A stretch of 38,133 nucleotides of DNA, taken from assembly GCA_019695095.1 (NCBI GenBank), contig JAIBAQ010000041.1, positions 1 to 38,133 of the forward strand, read 5' to 3'. This document shows, piece after piece, positions 7,500 through 16,461 of the stretch (its first letter is position 1; each line of letters opens with the position of its first letter). The notes beneath the pieces were generated by a model. That model saw only the letters and a program-made list of their open reading frames with translations. It ran no database searches and was not told the origin of the DNA. The translations under genes and the position numbers were made by a program. The DNA is from Candidatus Hydrogenedentota bacterium (GTDB taxonomy: Bacteria > Hydrogenedentota > Hydrogenedentia > Hydrogenedentales > SLHB01).

Positions 7500-9095
7500 T
7501 CATGGTGTTATGCCGCGCACCCCATGCTCCCGCGCCCAGGCGATTGGCGTCACCACAATCATTTCTTCCGGCCATGCCGTTGCATACGGAAAGTTCGTCG
7601 CCTTGGGCCCAAACCACGCCACCACATCGCGCGGGATATTCGCCGGAAACGTCTGCCATCCATCGGGAAAGCCGTCGGTCCAGATGAATAGGGCCTGCGT
7701 GGCGGAAGCCGTATCAGTGACTAGATTCGACGGCAAACTCGCACGCACTGCCGCCAGGCGTTCGTGGGTGATCGCGGGTGTGAAGATGCGCTCGTTTGGA
7801 TGCGCATCGGCATACGCCAGCGCATCGCGCAGAAAGCGAACCGTGTTTCGGTCGCGTATCGTGCTGACAGCTTCCGCCTGCCACACCACGCTTGCGATCA
7901 CTGCCGCGCTGCACGCCGCCGCCAGCGCGCCTCGCCACACCTTGTTGCTCCACATTGCCCACAACGCGCCTACGCCCATCGCCGCGCACACCGCCAGAAA
8001 CGGGGCCGCCAAGGTCAGGTTGCGGACGAACATCACGCGCTGCATTGTGAAATACAACGTGTAGAGCACCGGCAGTGCAATATACAGCGCGGCAATCTTC
8101 GGCGTCTTACGCAACGCGCAGATGGCGCCAGCCACCGACAACACGAAAAACGCCGACGCAATCGCCTTGTAGGGCGACAGCATATCGAGCGTGTCGTAGC
8201 GCAGAATCTTCATGAAATGCTGCGGCCCTGGCGCGACGGTATGCCCGAAGTGTCCGCCTTTGTAGTGTTTGAACTCGTAGGAAACATTCCCGATGAACTT
8301 AATCGGTTCCAGCACCGTGCCCGGCGTTATGACCAAGTATGCGGCGGCAAACGTCACGCCCAGCAACACCAATCGCGTCGCGCGTTTCGCCCAATCTCCG
8401 CGCCCGGACCACGTCATCGCGTCTGCCGCCAGCACGGGTAAAATGAGTAACCCGCCGGGATACTTTGTCGATGTCGCAAATCCCGCCGCAATGGCCGCCG
8501 CCCACAGCAACCAGCGTTGCGCGGGATACCGCAGATACGCCACGACCAGCAGCATGACCAGCGCGCCGAATTGCATCATCACCGCGTCGACGGCGATGTA
8601 CCGAAGGTGATACCCCACTTCCCACGAGCTTGCCATCAGGCCCGCCGCCAGCAACGCCTCGCCCCACTTCCTGCGCCACACGAGCACAAGCAGATACACC
8701 CACACCACCGCCAGCGACGACACAAACGCGCTCACGACACGCGCCCGCAGCGTGTAGCCCTTCGTATGAATCTTCTCCAACGCAATCGGTTTCAGCGCGT
8801 CGATGCGTTCGCGTCCCAGCCCCGGATTCTGCGCGAGCGTTGCCGTCGCGTCCGGCAGCAGCGCCGCCAGACACAGCGAATACAGCATCGACGGATAGTT
8901 GTAGAACCCCGGCAGCAGCACTTCACGATCGATGGTCCGTTCCACGCTTTCGATCATGTAGTGCTCGTCGAAGTGTTCGCCAAAATCGATTCCAGCAACG
9001 GCAATGCCCAACACAACCGCCCACGGAATCAGCACCGGGAGCACCATAGACAGGCGCAACGGCCTCTCGGACGATTCGGCTTCTGGAATCGACAT
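7500..9095 (-). CDS. Multispanning GT39-like glycosyltransferase (ArnT/PMT superfamily)
   Basis: This 531-residue protein has a first membrane helix followed by an extracytoplasmic loop carrying the acidic motif FGEHFDEHYMIE (around residues 35-45). That Asp/Glu pair is a hallmark of the lipid-phosphate-sugar-dependent GT-C transferases (ArnT, PMT, PF13231-like). About ten further hydrophobic helices and a soluble C-terminal domain follow. Such enzymes transfer sugars from polyprenyl-phosphate donors to lipids or proteins on the outer face of the inner membrane. The acceptor here is unknown. It follows the secreted hydrolase gene by 21 bp on the same strand, so the two are probably co-transcribed. 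Confidence 0.82.
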   Translation of the reverse strand: MSIPEAESSERPLRLSMVLPVLIPWAVVLGIAVAGIDFGEHFDEHYMIESVERTIDREVLLPGFYNYPSMLYSLCLAALLPDATATLAQNPGLGRERIDALKPIALEKIHTKGYTLRARVVSAFVSSLAVVWVYLLVLVWRRKWGEALLAAGLMASSWEVGYHLRYIAVDAVMMQFGALVMLLVVAYLRYPAQRWLLWAAAIAAGFATSTKYPGGLLILPVLAADAMTWSGRGDWAKRATRLVLLGVTFAAAYLVITPGTVLEPIKFIGNVSYEFKHYKGGHFGHTVAPGPQHFMKILRYDTLDMLSPYKAIASAFFVLSVAGAICALRKTPKIAALYIALPVLYTLYFTMQRVMFVRNLTLAAPFLAVCAAMGVGALWAMWSNKVWRGALAAACSAAVIASVVWQAEAVSTIRDRNTVRFLRDALAYADAHPNERIFTPAITHERLAAVRASLPSNLVTDTASATQALFIWTDGFPDGWQTFPANIPRDVVAWFGPKATNFPYATAWPEEMIVVTPIAWAREHGVRGITP

Positions 9096-9116
9096 AGTGC
9101 GGTGTATCCCCTGCGT

Positions 9117-10379
9117 TCAGCGCGCCGGCTCGAGCGGGAGGCCATACTGCTTGGCCAGCGCTCGAAATCCCGACTTCTCTTGGACCGAAGAGAGTTTACT
9201 GTCCAGCGCGAGAGAAATCACAGCATCGGTACCTTCTACGCGCAGCACCAGCAGCGCAAACGCCAGCAACACCTCGCTCTCCTTGAACTCGCAGTGGTCG
9301 TAGCGCACCACGGGGATATGGGTGTATTGCGATGCGCTGCCCGTGCGCAACGTCTTCGCGCGGTACGCGGCCATGTGCGTGTACGGCACCTGCGGGTCCC
9401 ACAGCGTGTGTATGCTTACCAATGGACGCTCCAGCCGGCCGGACGTTTGGTAATGCGCGGCGATCTCATCCAATGCCGAATCACTCGCCGAATACCGCGC
9501 AATCTCTCTGTTTAATCGAAACGTCCCGGGCACTCCGCCATAGCGGCGGGACTGGTTATCAAAGGGCAGTCCTCCGAGCTTTGCAGTTGCATCGTTGGTT
9601 GCGAATACGTTGTACCACAGCAAGTCCTTCAGCGAATTCTCCAGCGATGCGCGGTAATCGAGCATATCGAACGGTGTGTGCGTCAACGCAACAAGTTGGC
9701 GCAGTTTGCGGGCATTGTTGGGATCGAACAACGCCGGACGCACGGTGTCCTCGTAATAGCTCCCCCACGAATCGATGAGCCACGCCGGTACATTCTCGAC
9801 GCTTCCAGGCAGAAGCCCTGGAAAGTAGTAATCCAGCGCGACGCGGAAATCACCGAACCAACGCATCTGAATCGTGAAGTCGCCAATGGGTCCGCACGCG
9901 CACACACCGCCGTCGAACACGTCGGGATAGTTCTCGACCGCGAGCGCCGTCACCAGCCCGCCCTCGGACACGCCCACGATGTATACCGGACTCGGCGCAC
10001 CGTACTGCTCCGTGAACACGTCCACGAGATCGACAACGTCAGCTAGGCCTTCCTTCACCGCAAGCCCGTTCACGCTGTAGCTCGTCACCGCGAACGCATA
10101 CCCCAACCCGGTGATGATTTCGGGCACGGAGATGCCCCCATCGAATTCGAGTTGATCTTCGGGGATTCCAAACGGTTCGTTGAAGGCCATGTACCCGTGC
10201 GCGTAGACGATCAGCCCGCCGTTCCATTCCCCCTCGGGCGGCATGCAGATGCGGTAAATGGCCCCGCTATCCTGCGTCCCGTCCGGGCCGCAACCGCAGC
10301 ACGGTTCCTCGGCAACACCCCACGCCGCCAGGACTGCAACGGCAAAGATTACACGACACAAATAGTGCTTCGTGGTCAT
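9117..10379 (-). CDS. Secreted alpha/beta hydrolase (prolyl oligopeptidase-like)
   Basis: The 420-residue protein starts with a Sec signal peptide (hydrophobic run to about VAEE). A Cys-rich start of the mature protein follows (EPCCGCGPDG). The core is an alpha/beta hydrolase: LIVYAHGYM as the oxyanion strand, VYIVGVSEGGLV as the nucleophile elbow with Ser in GVSEGG, a late Asp around IHTLWDPQVPY, and VRYDHCEF as the probable catalytic His. It looks like the family of secreted hydrolases related to S9 peptidases or esterases; the substrate is not readable. It is the first gene of a two-gene minus-strand unit with the GT39-like transferase, and it is divergent from another secreted hydrolase at 10644. 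Confidence 0.82.
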   Translation of the reverse strand: MTTKHYLCRVIFAVAVLAAWGVAEEPCCGCGPDGTQDSGAIYRICMPPEGEWNGGLIVYAHGYMAFNEPFGIPEDQLEFDGGISVPEIITGLGYAFAVTSYSVNGLAVKEGLADVVDLVDVFTEQYGAPSPVYIVGVSEGGLVTALAVENYPDVFDGGVCACGPIGDFTIQMRWFGDFRVALDYYFPGLLPGSVENVPAWLIDSWGSYYEDTVRPALFDPNNARKLRQLVALTHTPFDMLDYRASLENSLKDLLWYNVFATNDATAKLGGLPFDNQSRRYGGVPGTFRLNREIARYSASDSALDEIAAHYQTSGRLERPLVSIHTLWDPQVPYTHMAAYRAKTLRTGSASQYTHIPVVRYDHCEFKESEVLLAFALLVLRVEGTDAVISLALDSKLSSVQEKSGFRALAKQYGLPLEPAR

Positions 10380-10643
10380 CGAACAGCCCTCGTTCCGCAG
10401 ATGTTCAGTCTAGCACGAGGCTCACGTTTCGACCAGACCTTATCTCTCAGTCCGGCGGCACCCGTACTCGCTGCTTCTGCAACTCCAAGTTGTGGCAGGC
10501 TCTCCTGATCCGCCGCGGCGGACCACTCCGCCGCCACACGTGTCGGCATGCGACCGTAAGGTCTCCCCGTGCTCGCTTCTGTTGTCATCGGAATGCCAGA
10601 ATACCCCGTCTTGTTCAGTGTATGTTTGAAGTGGAAGATACCC

Positions 10644-11771
10644 ATGATCCCAGTCTCATCGATCCGCCGTGCGCACCGTATTTCGGTGCAGATAGTCATA
10701 GCCACGATACTCATCGCCGTGATTGCCTACGCGGTACAAGGAGCCGAGCAACCCGTGCCCGAGTCATCCGTCAACACGTATTTGTCCCTCGGCGAGCACT
10801 CCGTGGAAGTCATCGACCTGCCTCTCCTGCTCGATGAATCGCGCAACCACAAACTCCCCGTGCGCGTGTACACCCCCACGGACGGCGGACCTTATCCCGT
10901 GATCCTCTTTTCGCACGGCGCGGGCGATTCCAATGAGACTGCCCCGCACCTGTTGCGCCATTGGGCGGGCCACGGCTACGTCTGCGTGATCACCACGCAC
11001 GGTTACGAAGAAGGCCGCATCCTTCAACGCAGTGTCAGCAAGCTCGTGAAGGACATGCGCCGCCCCATCGAAATGGGCACGGCCGCGTGGTCCGACCGAA
11101 TCCGCGATATTACGTTCCTCATGGATAACTTGAGCCGGTTTGACGAATACGCGCCCGCGCTTAAAGGCAAGATCGACGCAACGTGCATCGGCATGGCAGG
11201 CCATTCCTACGGCGCGTTCACAACGCAACTCATCGCTGGCGCGGAACTGACTGATCCCGTCACCAGCGTCCCTGCCACCTACGGCGACCCGCGCCCACGC
11301 GCCTTTATCTTGTTATCCGGCCAGGGATGCGACCCGCTGGGCCTTACCGAGAGTTCCTGGAAGAAGATTACGCGTCCCATGCTCGTTGTCAGTGGTTCGC
11401 GCGACCCCTCGCCGCAACTGGACCCGGGCATCTGGCGTACGGAGCCTTACAAATTTGCGCCCGAAGGGGACAAGTACTGCCTGTATATCCAGGGCGCCAA
11501 CCACCTCTCGTATATTGGCCCTCTCTTCGACATACCCATGCCCGATCCGCTTAATCCCAGTGCATTTCGCTCGGCTTGGCGCACAGTTCCGAAGACGCTG
11601 GCCCGCATGGACGCGGGCTTTGACCAGGGTGGTATCTTCCAATACACGCGAATCGCCACCACCGCGTTTTGGGATGCGTATCTCAAGAACGACGAGACGG
11701 CAAAGTCCTTCTTGCGCTCTGAGGCCTTGCGCGACTTCGCCCAGAATCGCCTCGATTGGGAATGGAAATGA
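10644..11771 (+). CDS. Secreted alpha/beta hydrolase, PAF-acetylhydrolase/dienelactone hydrolase-like
   Basis: I start this at the ATG at 10644, which gives a normal N-terminal signal or anchor (RRAHRISVQ then IVIATILIAVIAYAV); an upstream in-frame ATG at 10569 would put 25 odd residues before it. The 375-residue product has the oxyanion strand VILFSHGAGDSNE, the nucleophile elbow MAGHSYGAFT, an acidic strand LVVSGSRDPSPQ and a His in IQGANHLSY. This layout fits the plasma PAF-acetylhydrolase-like/chlorophyllase-like branch of secreted esterases. The substrate is unknown. Its TGA overlaps the phrB ATG (ATGA), so translation is probably coupled to a DNA-repair gene of unrelated function. Confidence 0.85.
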   Translation: MIPVSSIRRAHRISVQIVIATILIAVIAYAVQGAEQPVPESSVNTYLSLGEHSVEVIDLPLLLDESRNHKLPVRVYTPTDGGPYPVILFSHGAGDSNETAPHLLRHWAGHGYVCVITTHGYEEGRILQRSVSKLVKDMRRPIEMGTAAWSDRIRDITFLMDNLSRFDEYAPALKGKIDATCIGMAGHSYGAFTTQLIAGAELTDPVTSVPATYGDPRPRAFILLSGQGCDPLGLTESSWKKITRPMLVVSGSRDPSPQLDPGIWRTEPYKFAPEGDKYCLYIQGANHLSYIGPLFDIPMPDPLNPSAFRSAWRTVPKTLARMDAGFDQGGIFQYTRIATTAFWDAYLKNDETAKSFLRSEALRDFAQNRLDWEWK

Positions 11772-13240
11772 CCAAGGCTGCCGTTGCATCGAACGCCAGC
11801 ATCGTATGGTTTCGGCACGACCTCCGTCTCGAAGACAACCCCGCGTTGCATGCCGCCATAGGTCGCGGCGGGCCTGTCGTTCCCGTGTTCATCTGGGCGC
11901 CCGAAGAAGAAGGCGCGTGGCCCCAGGGCGCGGCCAGCCGCTACTGGTTACACCAATCGCTCGCTTCGCTCGACGCCTCGCTCCGCAAACTTGGCTCGCA
12001 ACTGATCATGCGGCGCGGGCCATCCCTCGACACGCTGCGCTCCCTCGTCCGCGAAACCGGTGCGACTGCCGTCTACTGGAACCGCCGCTACGAGCCCGCG
12101 GCCATCGCTCGCGACGCCGCCGTGAAGTCGGCCTTGCGCGATGACGGTTTGACCGTCGACAGCTTCAACTCCACTCTCTTGGTCGAGCCTTGGGAAATCG
12201 CCACGAAGCAGGACAAGCCCTATCAAGTGTTCACGCCGTACTGGAGGACGTGCCTCGCGCAGCTCTCTCTGCCGGACGCTATCCGCGCGCCGAAGAAACT
12301 GGCCGTGCCCGCCGTCTTGCCAAGGTCCCTCGCTCTCGACGCGCTCCAACTGGAACCGTCCGTCGATTGGGCCGGTGGCATTCGTGCCGCGTGGACGCCC
12401 GGCGAATCGGGTGCGCGTGCGCAAGTAAAACGTTTCCTGGATGACGCCCTCGCAAACTACTCCGAGGGCCGCGACCGTCCCGATCAGACCGGCACCTCGC
12501 GTCTATCGCCCCATCTGCACTTCGGCGAGATCGGTCCCCGTCAGGTACTGCGCGCATTGATGCAGAGCGGCGTGTGGGATACGCGTTCCGGCACTGTGTC
12601 AGGCTCCGACAAGTTCGTCAGCGAACTCGGCTGGCGCGAATTCTCCTACCACCTGCTCTACCACTTCCCGCACACGGCCGAGCGCCCACTGAACACCGCC
12701 TTCGAGCGTTTCCCCTGGCGCGATGACCCCGAAGGTCTCGCCGCGTGGCAACGCGGACGCACCGGCTACCCGATCGTCGACGCGGGCATGCGCGAACTGT
12801 GGACCACCGGCTGGATGCACAACCGCGTCCGCATGATTGTTGCATCGTTTCTCACGAAAGATCTCATGATTCCCTGGCAGGCGGGCGCCGTCTGGTTTTG
12901 GGATACCCTCGTCGATGCCGACCTCGCCTCCAACACCCAGGGCTGGCAGTGGACTTCCGGCTGCGGCGCCGATGCCGCCCCCTACTTCCGCGTCTTCAAT
13001 CCCGTTGGACAAGGCGAGCGCTTTGACCCGGAGGGCGCGTACGTTCGGCGGTGGGTTCCTGAGCTAAGCGGAATGCCTGCGAAGTGGATTCACAAACCCT
13101 GGGAGGCGCCCGCAAGTGTTCTCGCGGAAGCCGGTGTTACCTTGGGTTCAAAGTACCCCGCGCCGGTGGTTGATCATGGGGTAGTGCGTTTGAGGGCTTT
13201 GGCGGGGTATGAGACCATCCGGCGCGGAGGGAAGGGGTAA
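11768..13240 (+). CDS. phrB: Deoxyribodipyrimidine photolyase (class I)
   Basis: The 490-residue protein (from the ATG at 11768, in the ATGA overlap) opens with the photolyase N-terminal domain (IVWFRHDLRLEDNPAL) that carries the antenna cofactor. It ends with the FAD-binding domain: TSRLSPHLHFGEI, ELGWREFSYHLL, the highly conserved YPIVDAGMRELWTTGWMHNR, and DADLASNTQGWQW with FNPVGQGERFDP. These are signatures of blue-light CPD photolyases that split cyclobutane pyrimidine dimers. An ATG at 11756 is possible but would lengthen the overlap. It ends two bases before the convergent zinc-ribbon gene. A cryptochrome-like role cannot be excluded, but the full set of motifs favours repair. Confidence 0.96.
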   Translation: MTKAAVASNASIVWFRHDLRLEDNPALHAAIGRGGPVVPVFIWAPEEEGAWPQGAASRYWLHQSLASLDASLRKLGSQLIMRRGPSLDTLRSLVRETGATAVYWNRRYEPAAIARDAAVKSALRDDGLTVDSFNSTLLVEPWEIATKQDKPYQVFTPYWRTCLAQLSLPDAIRAPKKLAVPAVLPRSLALDALQLEPSVDWAGGIRAAWTPGESGARAQVKRFLDDALANYSEGRDRPDQTGTSRLSPHLHFGEIGPRQVLRALMQSGVWDTRSGTVSGSDKFVSELGWREFSYHLLYHFPHTAERPLNTAFERFPWRDDPEGLAAWQRGRTGYPIVDAGMRELWTTGWMHNRVRMIVASFLTKDLMIPWQAGAVWFWDTLVDADLASNTQGWQWTSGCGADAAPYFRVFNPVGQGERFDPEGAYVRRWVPELSGMPAKWIHKPWEAPASVLAEAGVTLGSKYPAPVVDHGVVRLRALAGYETIRRGGKG

Positions 13241-13242
13241 AA

Positions 13243-13446
13243 TTATCGTCCTACGCTGTTTGCTAACGCGTACAACGTCGTCATGGAGGGCGCCTTGCTC
13301 GCCTGAAGCGAAAAGATCTCGATGAAACACGCTTCGGCGCATTCCGGGCAATACGAGTGACTGACGGCTCCGGTCACTTCTCTCGAAGGCTCAACCCACA
13401 ACCGGCCTATCCGAACCTTCTTGCATTTACAACATTGAACCGTCAT
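13243..13446 (-). CDS. Small zinc-ribbon protein (two CxxC knuckles)
   Basis: This 67-residue protein has CCKCKKVRIGRLWVEP in the first 20 residues and a second knuckle SHSYCPECAEACF about 20 residues on. That is a compact zinc ribbon of the type often found appended to histidine kinases or response regulators (CxxCKKVR..., SHGICPEC). Here it stands alone with a short tail. The start is chosen at 13446 because AGGAGGG sits 7 bases upstream; it lies antisense to nothing and is convergent with phrB. Binding partner and role are unknown. Free-standing copies could interact with signalling proteins, but that is inference. Confidence 0.72.
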   Translation of the reverse strand: MTVQCCKCKKVRIGRLWVEPSREVTGAVSHSYCPECAEACFIEIFSLQASKAPSMTTLYALANSVGR

Positions 13447-13515
13447 TCTACGACCCTCCTGCAACTTCTAATTTCTTTATCGGCAGGATCGCCATAGACT
13501 TTAGCGAATTTACGG

Positions 13516-13944
13516 ATGGGTATACGGATGAAACTCCCCCACTTACCTCACGACCCAGTCTCCGAAGCCGATTGGTTTGAAGCCCTTATGAACCTTTGCC
13601 GGTACCTGCGCGGCCCCGATGGCTGCCCCTGGGACCGCGAACAGACCTCCAACGACTTTGCCCGGCACTCCGTCGGTGAGATGGAAGAATTCCTCGAAGC
13701 CTTGTCCGGCACCGACCATTCTCACGCCGAGGAAGAGTTCGGCGACACCCTTTTTGTGCTGTTGGCCGCCGGAGCCGCCGCCGAGGCCGAAGGCCGTTTC
13801 AACGTCCGCAACGCGCTCGAACGCGCCCACGAAAAGATGGTCCGCCGCCATGACCATGTCTTCGGCGACACCAAGGCCGCCACCCCCGAAGACGCCATCG
13901 CCGCCTGGGAACGCATCAAGCAACAAGAACGCGGCACCAAGTAG
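13516..13944 (+). CDS. mazG: MazG-type nucleotide pyrophosphohydrolase, single domain
   Basis: The 142-residue protein shows the MazG signature in order: YLRGPDGCPWDREQT (residues about 31-45), the metal-binding GEMEEFLEAL and EEEFGDTLFVLL acidic helices, and a C-terminal RRHDHVFGDTKAATPEDAIAAWERIK that is standard for MazG. The enzyme hydrolyses NTPs or dNTPs to NMP and pyrophosphate, often cleaning aberrant nucleotides. E. coli MazG has two such domains; this is the short one-domain form. The ATG at 13516 is taken as start; the ATG at 13528 is also plausible. It has no obvious operon partner. Confidence 0.93.
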   Translation: MGIRMKLPHLPHDPVSEADWFEALMNLCRYLRGPDGCPWDREQTSNDFARHSVGEMEEFLEALSGTDHSHAEEEFGDTLFVLLAAGAAAEAEGRFNVRNALERAHEKMVRRHDHVFGDTKAATPEDAIAAWERIKQQERGTK

Positions 13945-14037
13945 AATCGCACACATAGCTTCTGTCGAATTTGCCTTACCGCGAGCATTTGCGCACACTA
14001 TTTACGTGCCCAGGCAATACGACAATGGAGTCTTTCC

Positions 14038-14988
14038 GTGCATTGTCCTCATTGCGGAAACCTTATCATCGCCGAGTTTTCGTTCAGCAAGTCATGTCCG
14101 CGTTGTGGTGCGCACCTTGATGCTTCGGCAGACAAATCAGCCTGCAAGGCTCCCGGCAACGCGCCACCACCCAGCACACAATCCAAGTCGAGCATCCACT
14201 CAACAGTGTCAAAGCCCGGTCGCACTCTAAAGTTGCGCTCATGTCTCGTGGCGACTGCGCTTGTCCCAGTTTTACTCATTCCTGTCTATATCGTTGGTTC
14301 GGGCTTCTGGCGCATGGCATCTGGCATTGAAGGGCGTGTGCGGTGGGAAAAATGTGTCAGAAACCTAAAATACCTTGATCTTGCGCTTCGTGTTTACGCC
14401 TTGGAAGATCCCATCAAGCGATACCCAACCTTGTCCTCCGATCCAGGCCGACTGATGTTTGACAATGTTCACGTACTAACGCGCCCCACGTCGGATACCC
14501 CTCGCGTCCGCGACACGGAAATGATGATATGTCCCTCGGGCTCTGACATGAGTCACGTCGAAGAAAATGAAGACAACCTGGAGTTCATGCTGAATGACCG
14601 AAGCTATTTCTATCTGGGGTATGCGGTTCAATCGGACGAAGATGTTGAGCGATTCATCACTGCGTACCGTGAGTCGATTGAAAAGGATCGCGGCTTTGAG
14701 GGCGATCTGACCGTTGACCAGGAAGGCGTAAAAGGTACAGTGTATCGGTTGCGTGATGGCATTGAGCGCAGCCTAACCTCGGACGGCAGCGACGGCGCGG
14801 CTTCTCGCCTTCGCTCTCGAATTCCCATCGTGATCGAGCGACCCGGCAACCACAAGCCGGGTGACGGCGCAAATGTCCTCTACATGGACGGTCATGTCGA
14901 ATGGATACTCTATCCGGGCAAGTGGCCGCTATCGGAACGCACAATCCAGGCGTTGCAATCCATCGACACCGCGTCTTCTATCGAATAG
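14038..14988 (+). CDS. Zinc-ribbon, single-TM, DUF1559-like C-terminal protein
   Basis: Translation starts at GTG 14038, seven bases after TGGAG. The 316-residue protein opens with a zinc ribbon (HCPHCGNL, then SCPRCGAHLD). A Ser/Pro-rich linker and one membrane helix near residues 70-95 (LVATALVPVLLIPVYIVG) follow. The outer domain shares its end with DUF1559/H-X9-DG prepilins: GTVYRLRDGIERS, then [17 protein letters not shown]. The prepilin at 28616 has the same segments ([29 protein letters not shown]), so the two are paralogous in the C-terminal half. This one lacks a prepilin leader and is anchored by a normal helix. The function is unknown; it probably displays a pilin-like head on the periplasmic face. 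Confidence 0.8.
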   Translation: MHCPHCGNLIIAEFSFSKSCPRCGAHLDASADKSACKAPGNAPPPSTQSKSSIHSTVSKPGRTLKLRSCLVATALVPVLLIPVYIVGSGFWRMASGIEGRVRWEKCVRNLKYLDLALRVYALEDPIKRYPTLSSDPGRLMFDNVHVLTRPTSDTPRVRDTEMMICPSGSDMSHVEENEDNLEFMLNDRSYFYLGYAVQSDEDVERFITAYRESIEKDRGFEGDLTVDQEGVKGTVYRLRDGIERSLTSDGSDGAASRLRSRIPIVIERPGNHKPGDGANVLYMDGHVEWILYPGKWPLSERTIQALQSIDTASSIE

Positions 14989-15285
14989 TGCTCTGTCGGC
15001 CTGGCTGCGCCGTCGCCACACGTCTTCTCGCCGCACCCCTTTCATCTTCAAACTAAAATCAAAATCTCTTCCTTCTTCTTCATTTGAGGTCCGAAGCTCC
15101 GATATGCCACTATCTTGCTCTACGGTTCCTTAGCGGCGATATCGGCGTACTCCACTCACAATGCGGCGTGCCACCGAATCGCGTCTAGGAAACCTACCTA
15201 GCCCATTCTTTCCTTTTTTGGGGTTACATCATGTACCCGAGGTACAGAGTCGAATGGGCGTACGATTCTGATAAAGGACGACGCA
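14989..15285. other. Intergenic gap before exbB
   Basis: No credible gene lies here. The last bases hold AAAGGA as the exbB ribosome site and a short dyad (GTACCC/GGTAC near 15234-15244). A promoter for exbB is expected, but I cannot assign -35/-10 boxes with confidence. Confidence 0.4.
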
Positions 15286-15960
15286 GTGGATCTTTTTAAG
15301 TTCGCCGTTCAACACGATTGGGCCGTGCTTCTGCCCATCGCGGTATGCTCCATGCTCGCGCTCGGCGTCACCATCGAGCGGACCTGGTACTACATTTACA
15401 ACAAACGCGTCCTGGGTGACGTGGGCGAGTTCATTTACGAATTGGAGCAGGAACTCGACAAGGGCATCGAGAGCGCCCGCGCGTTCGCCTCGCGAAAAGG
15501 GGGCGTCGTCGGTCAGGTCGCCGAAGAAGGCGCGCGAATCGCCGCGCAGCATCCCGACCGTTTCGAGACCATGTTTGACGTAGCCTCATCCCTTGCGACG
15601 CGCAAACTGGACCAGAACCTCTCCATCCTCGGGACCATCGCGACTATTTCTCCGTACCTCGGCCTCTTCGGAACCGTCGTACGCATTCTCTACACCTTCG
15701 GAGAGTTGGCCAAGACAACCGGTAACAGCACCCAAGACATCATGTTCGGTATTGGCTCGGCGCTTATCGCCACGGCCTTCGGCCTTGGCGTCGCCATTTT
15801 CGCGGTGACCGTTAACAACTACTTCCACACGGCGGTTGACCGGTTTTCAAACGACTTCGATCTCATCAAGCTCGTGTATCTTGGGGCGTTGGGCGTGGTC
15901 CCGAAGTCGGCCGATCGCCGAAAAGGCCGATTCTCCACCAGCGACGAAATCCGAATCTAA
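15286..15960 (+). CDS. exbB: ExbB/TolQ/MotA-type proton channel subunit
   Basis: The 224-residue protein has a first membrane helix (VLLPIAVCSMLALGVTIER) followed by a cytoplasmic stretch. Two more helices, near residues 110-140 and 155-190, carry the family-like segments ISPYLGLFGTVVRI and GIGSALIATAFGLGVAIFAVTVNNYF. ExbB/TolQ pentamers form the proton-driven motor around ExbD/TolR dimers in the inner membrane. The start is GTG at 15286, eight bases after AAGGA. It is the first gene of exbB-exbD-exbD, with the next start six bases after its stop. A TolQ role cannot be told from sequence; no TolA, TolB or TonB gene lies nearby. Confidence 0.93.
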   Translation: MDLFKFAVQHDWAVLLPIAVCSMLALGVTIERTWYYIYNKRVLGDVGEFIYELEQELDKGIESARAFASRKGGVVGQVAEEGARIAAQHPDRFETMFDVASSLATRKLDQNLSILGTIATISPYLGLFGTVVRILYTFGELAKTTGNSTQDIMFGIGSALIATAFGLGVAIFAVTVNNYFHTAVDRFSNDFDLIKLVYLGALGVVPKSADRRKGRFSTSDEIRI

Positions 15961-15966
15961 CTTCCT

Positions 15967-16461
15967 ATGGCTACGCGACAAAGCGGTAAGAAATCGCTGA
16001 TTAGCGAAATCAATATCACGCCGCTCACCGACGTGTTCCTGGTCCTGTTGGTGATTGTGATCATTGCAGCTCCTGCAGCCACGAGCACCCGGCAAGACAT
16101 CAAGCTGCCGGAGATCGCCAAGGGCGTCGGCCAGAATTCCGAATGGCCCACTATTGAAGTAGGCGCAGACGGAACGATGTACATGGATGGAGACTCCATT
16201 CAGGAAAGCGCCCTCGCGGAGCGCATCACGGCGCGCATCACCGACAAAAAAGAAAAGGCCATCGTCATCAGAGGCGACGCATCATCGCGAAGCAAAGCGG
16301 TTCTGTCCGTATTGCGCGCGGCACAACAAGCCGGTTGCGAACAGGCGTACATCATGGGCGTAGCCGGTGAAGAAGCGAATGCCTTGGCCATCCCTGCCGC
16401 TCCCGAAGCAACGCCGCCGGTCGCCAATCCCGAAAAGCCCGAGGCGCCGAAGACACCATGA
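15967..16461 (+). CDS. exbD: ExbD/TolR-type motor subunit, first copy
   Basis: The 164-residue protein has a short cytoplasmic start, then SEINITPLTDVFLVLLVIVII, whose Asp (D22) in the TPLTD motif is the expected proton-carrying residue at the base of the single membrane helix. A periplasmic domain follows (PTIEVGADGTMYMDGDSI, KAIVIRGDASS) and an unusual Pro/Ala-rich tail near the end (APEATPPVANPEKPEAPKTP). ExbD couples proton flow through ExbB to force on TonB-like partners. Its stop overlaps the second exbD start by ATGA, so both are made together. Confidence 0.92.
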   Translation: MATRQSGKKSLISEINITPLTDVFLVLLVIVIIAAPAATSTRQDIKLPEIAKGVGQNSEWPTIEVGADGTMYMDGDSIQESALAERITARITDKKEKAIVIRGDASSRSKAVLSVLRAAQQAGCEQAYIMGVAGEEANALAIPAAPEATPPVANPEKPEAPKTP

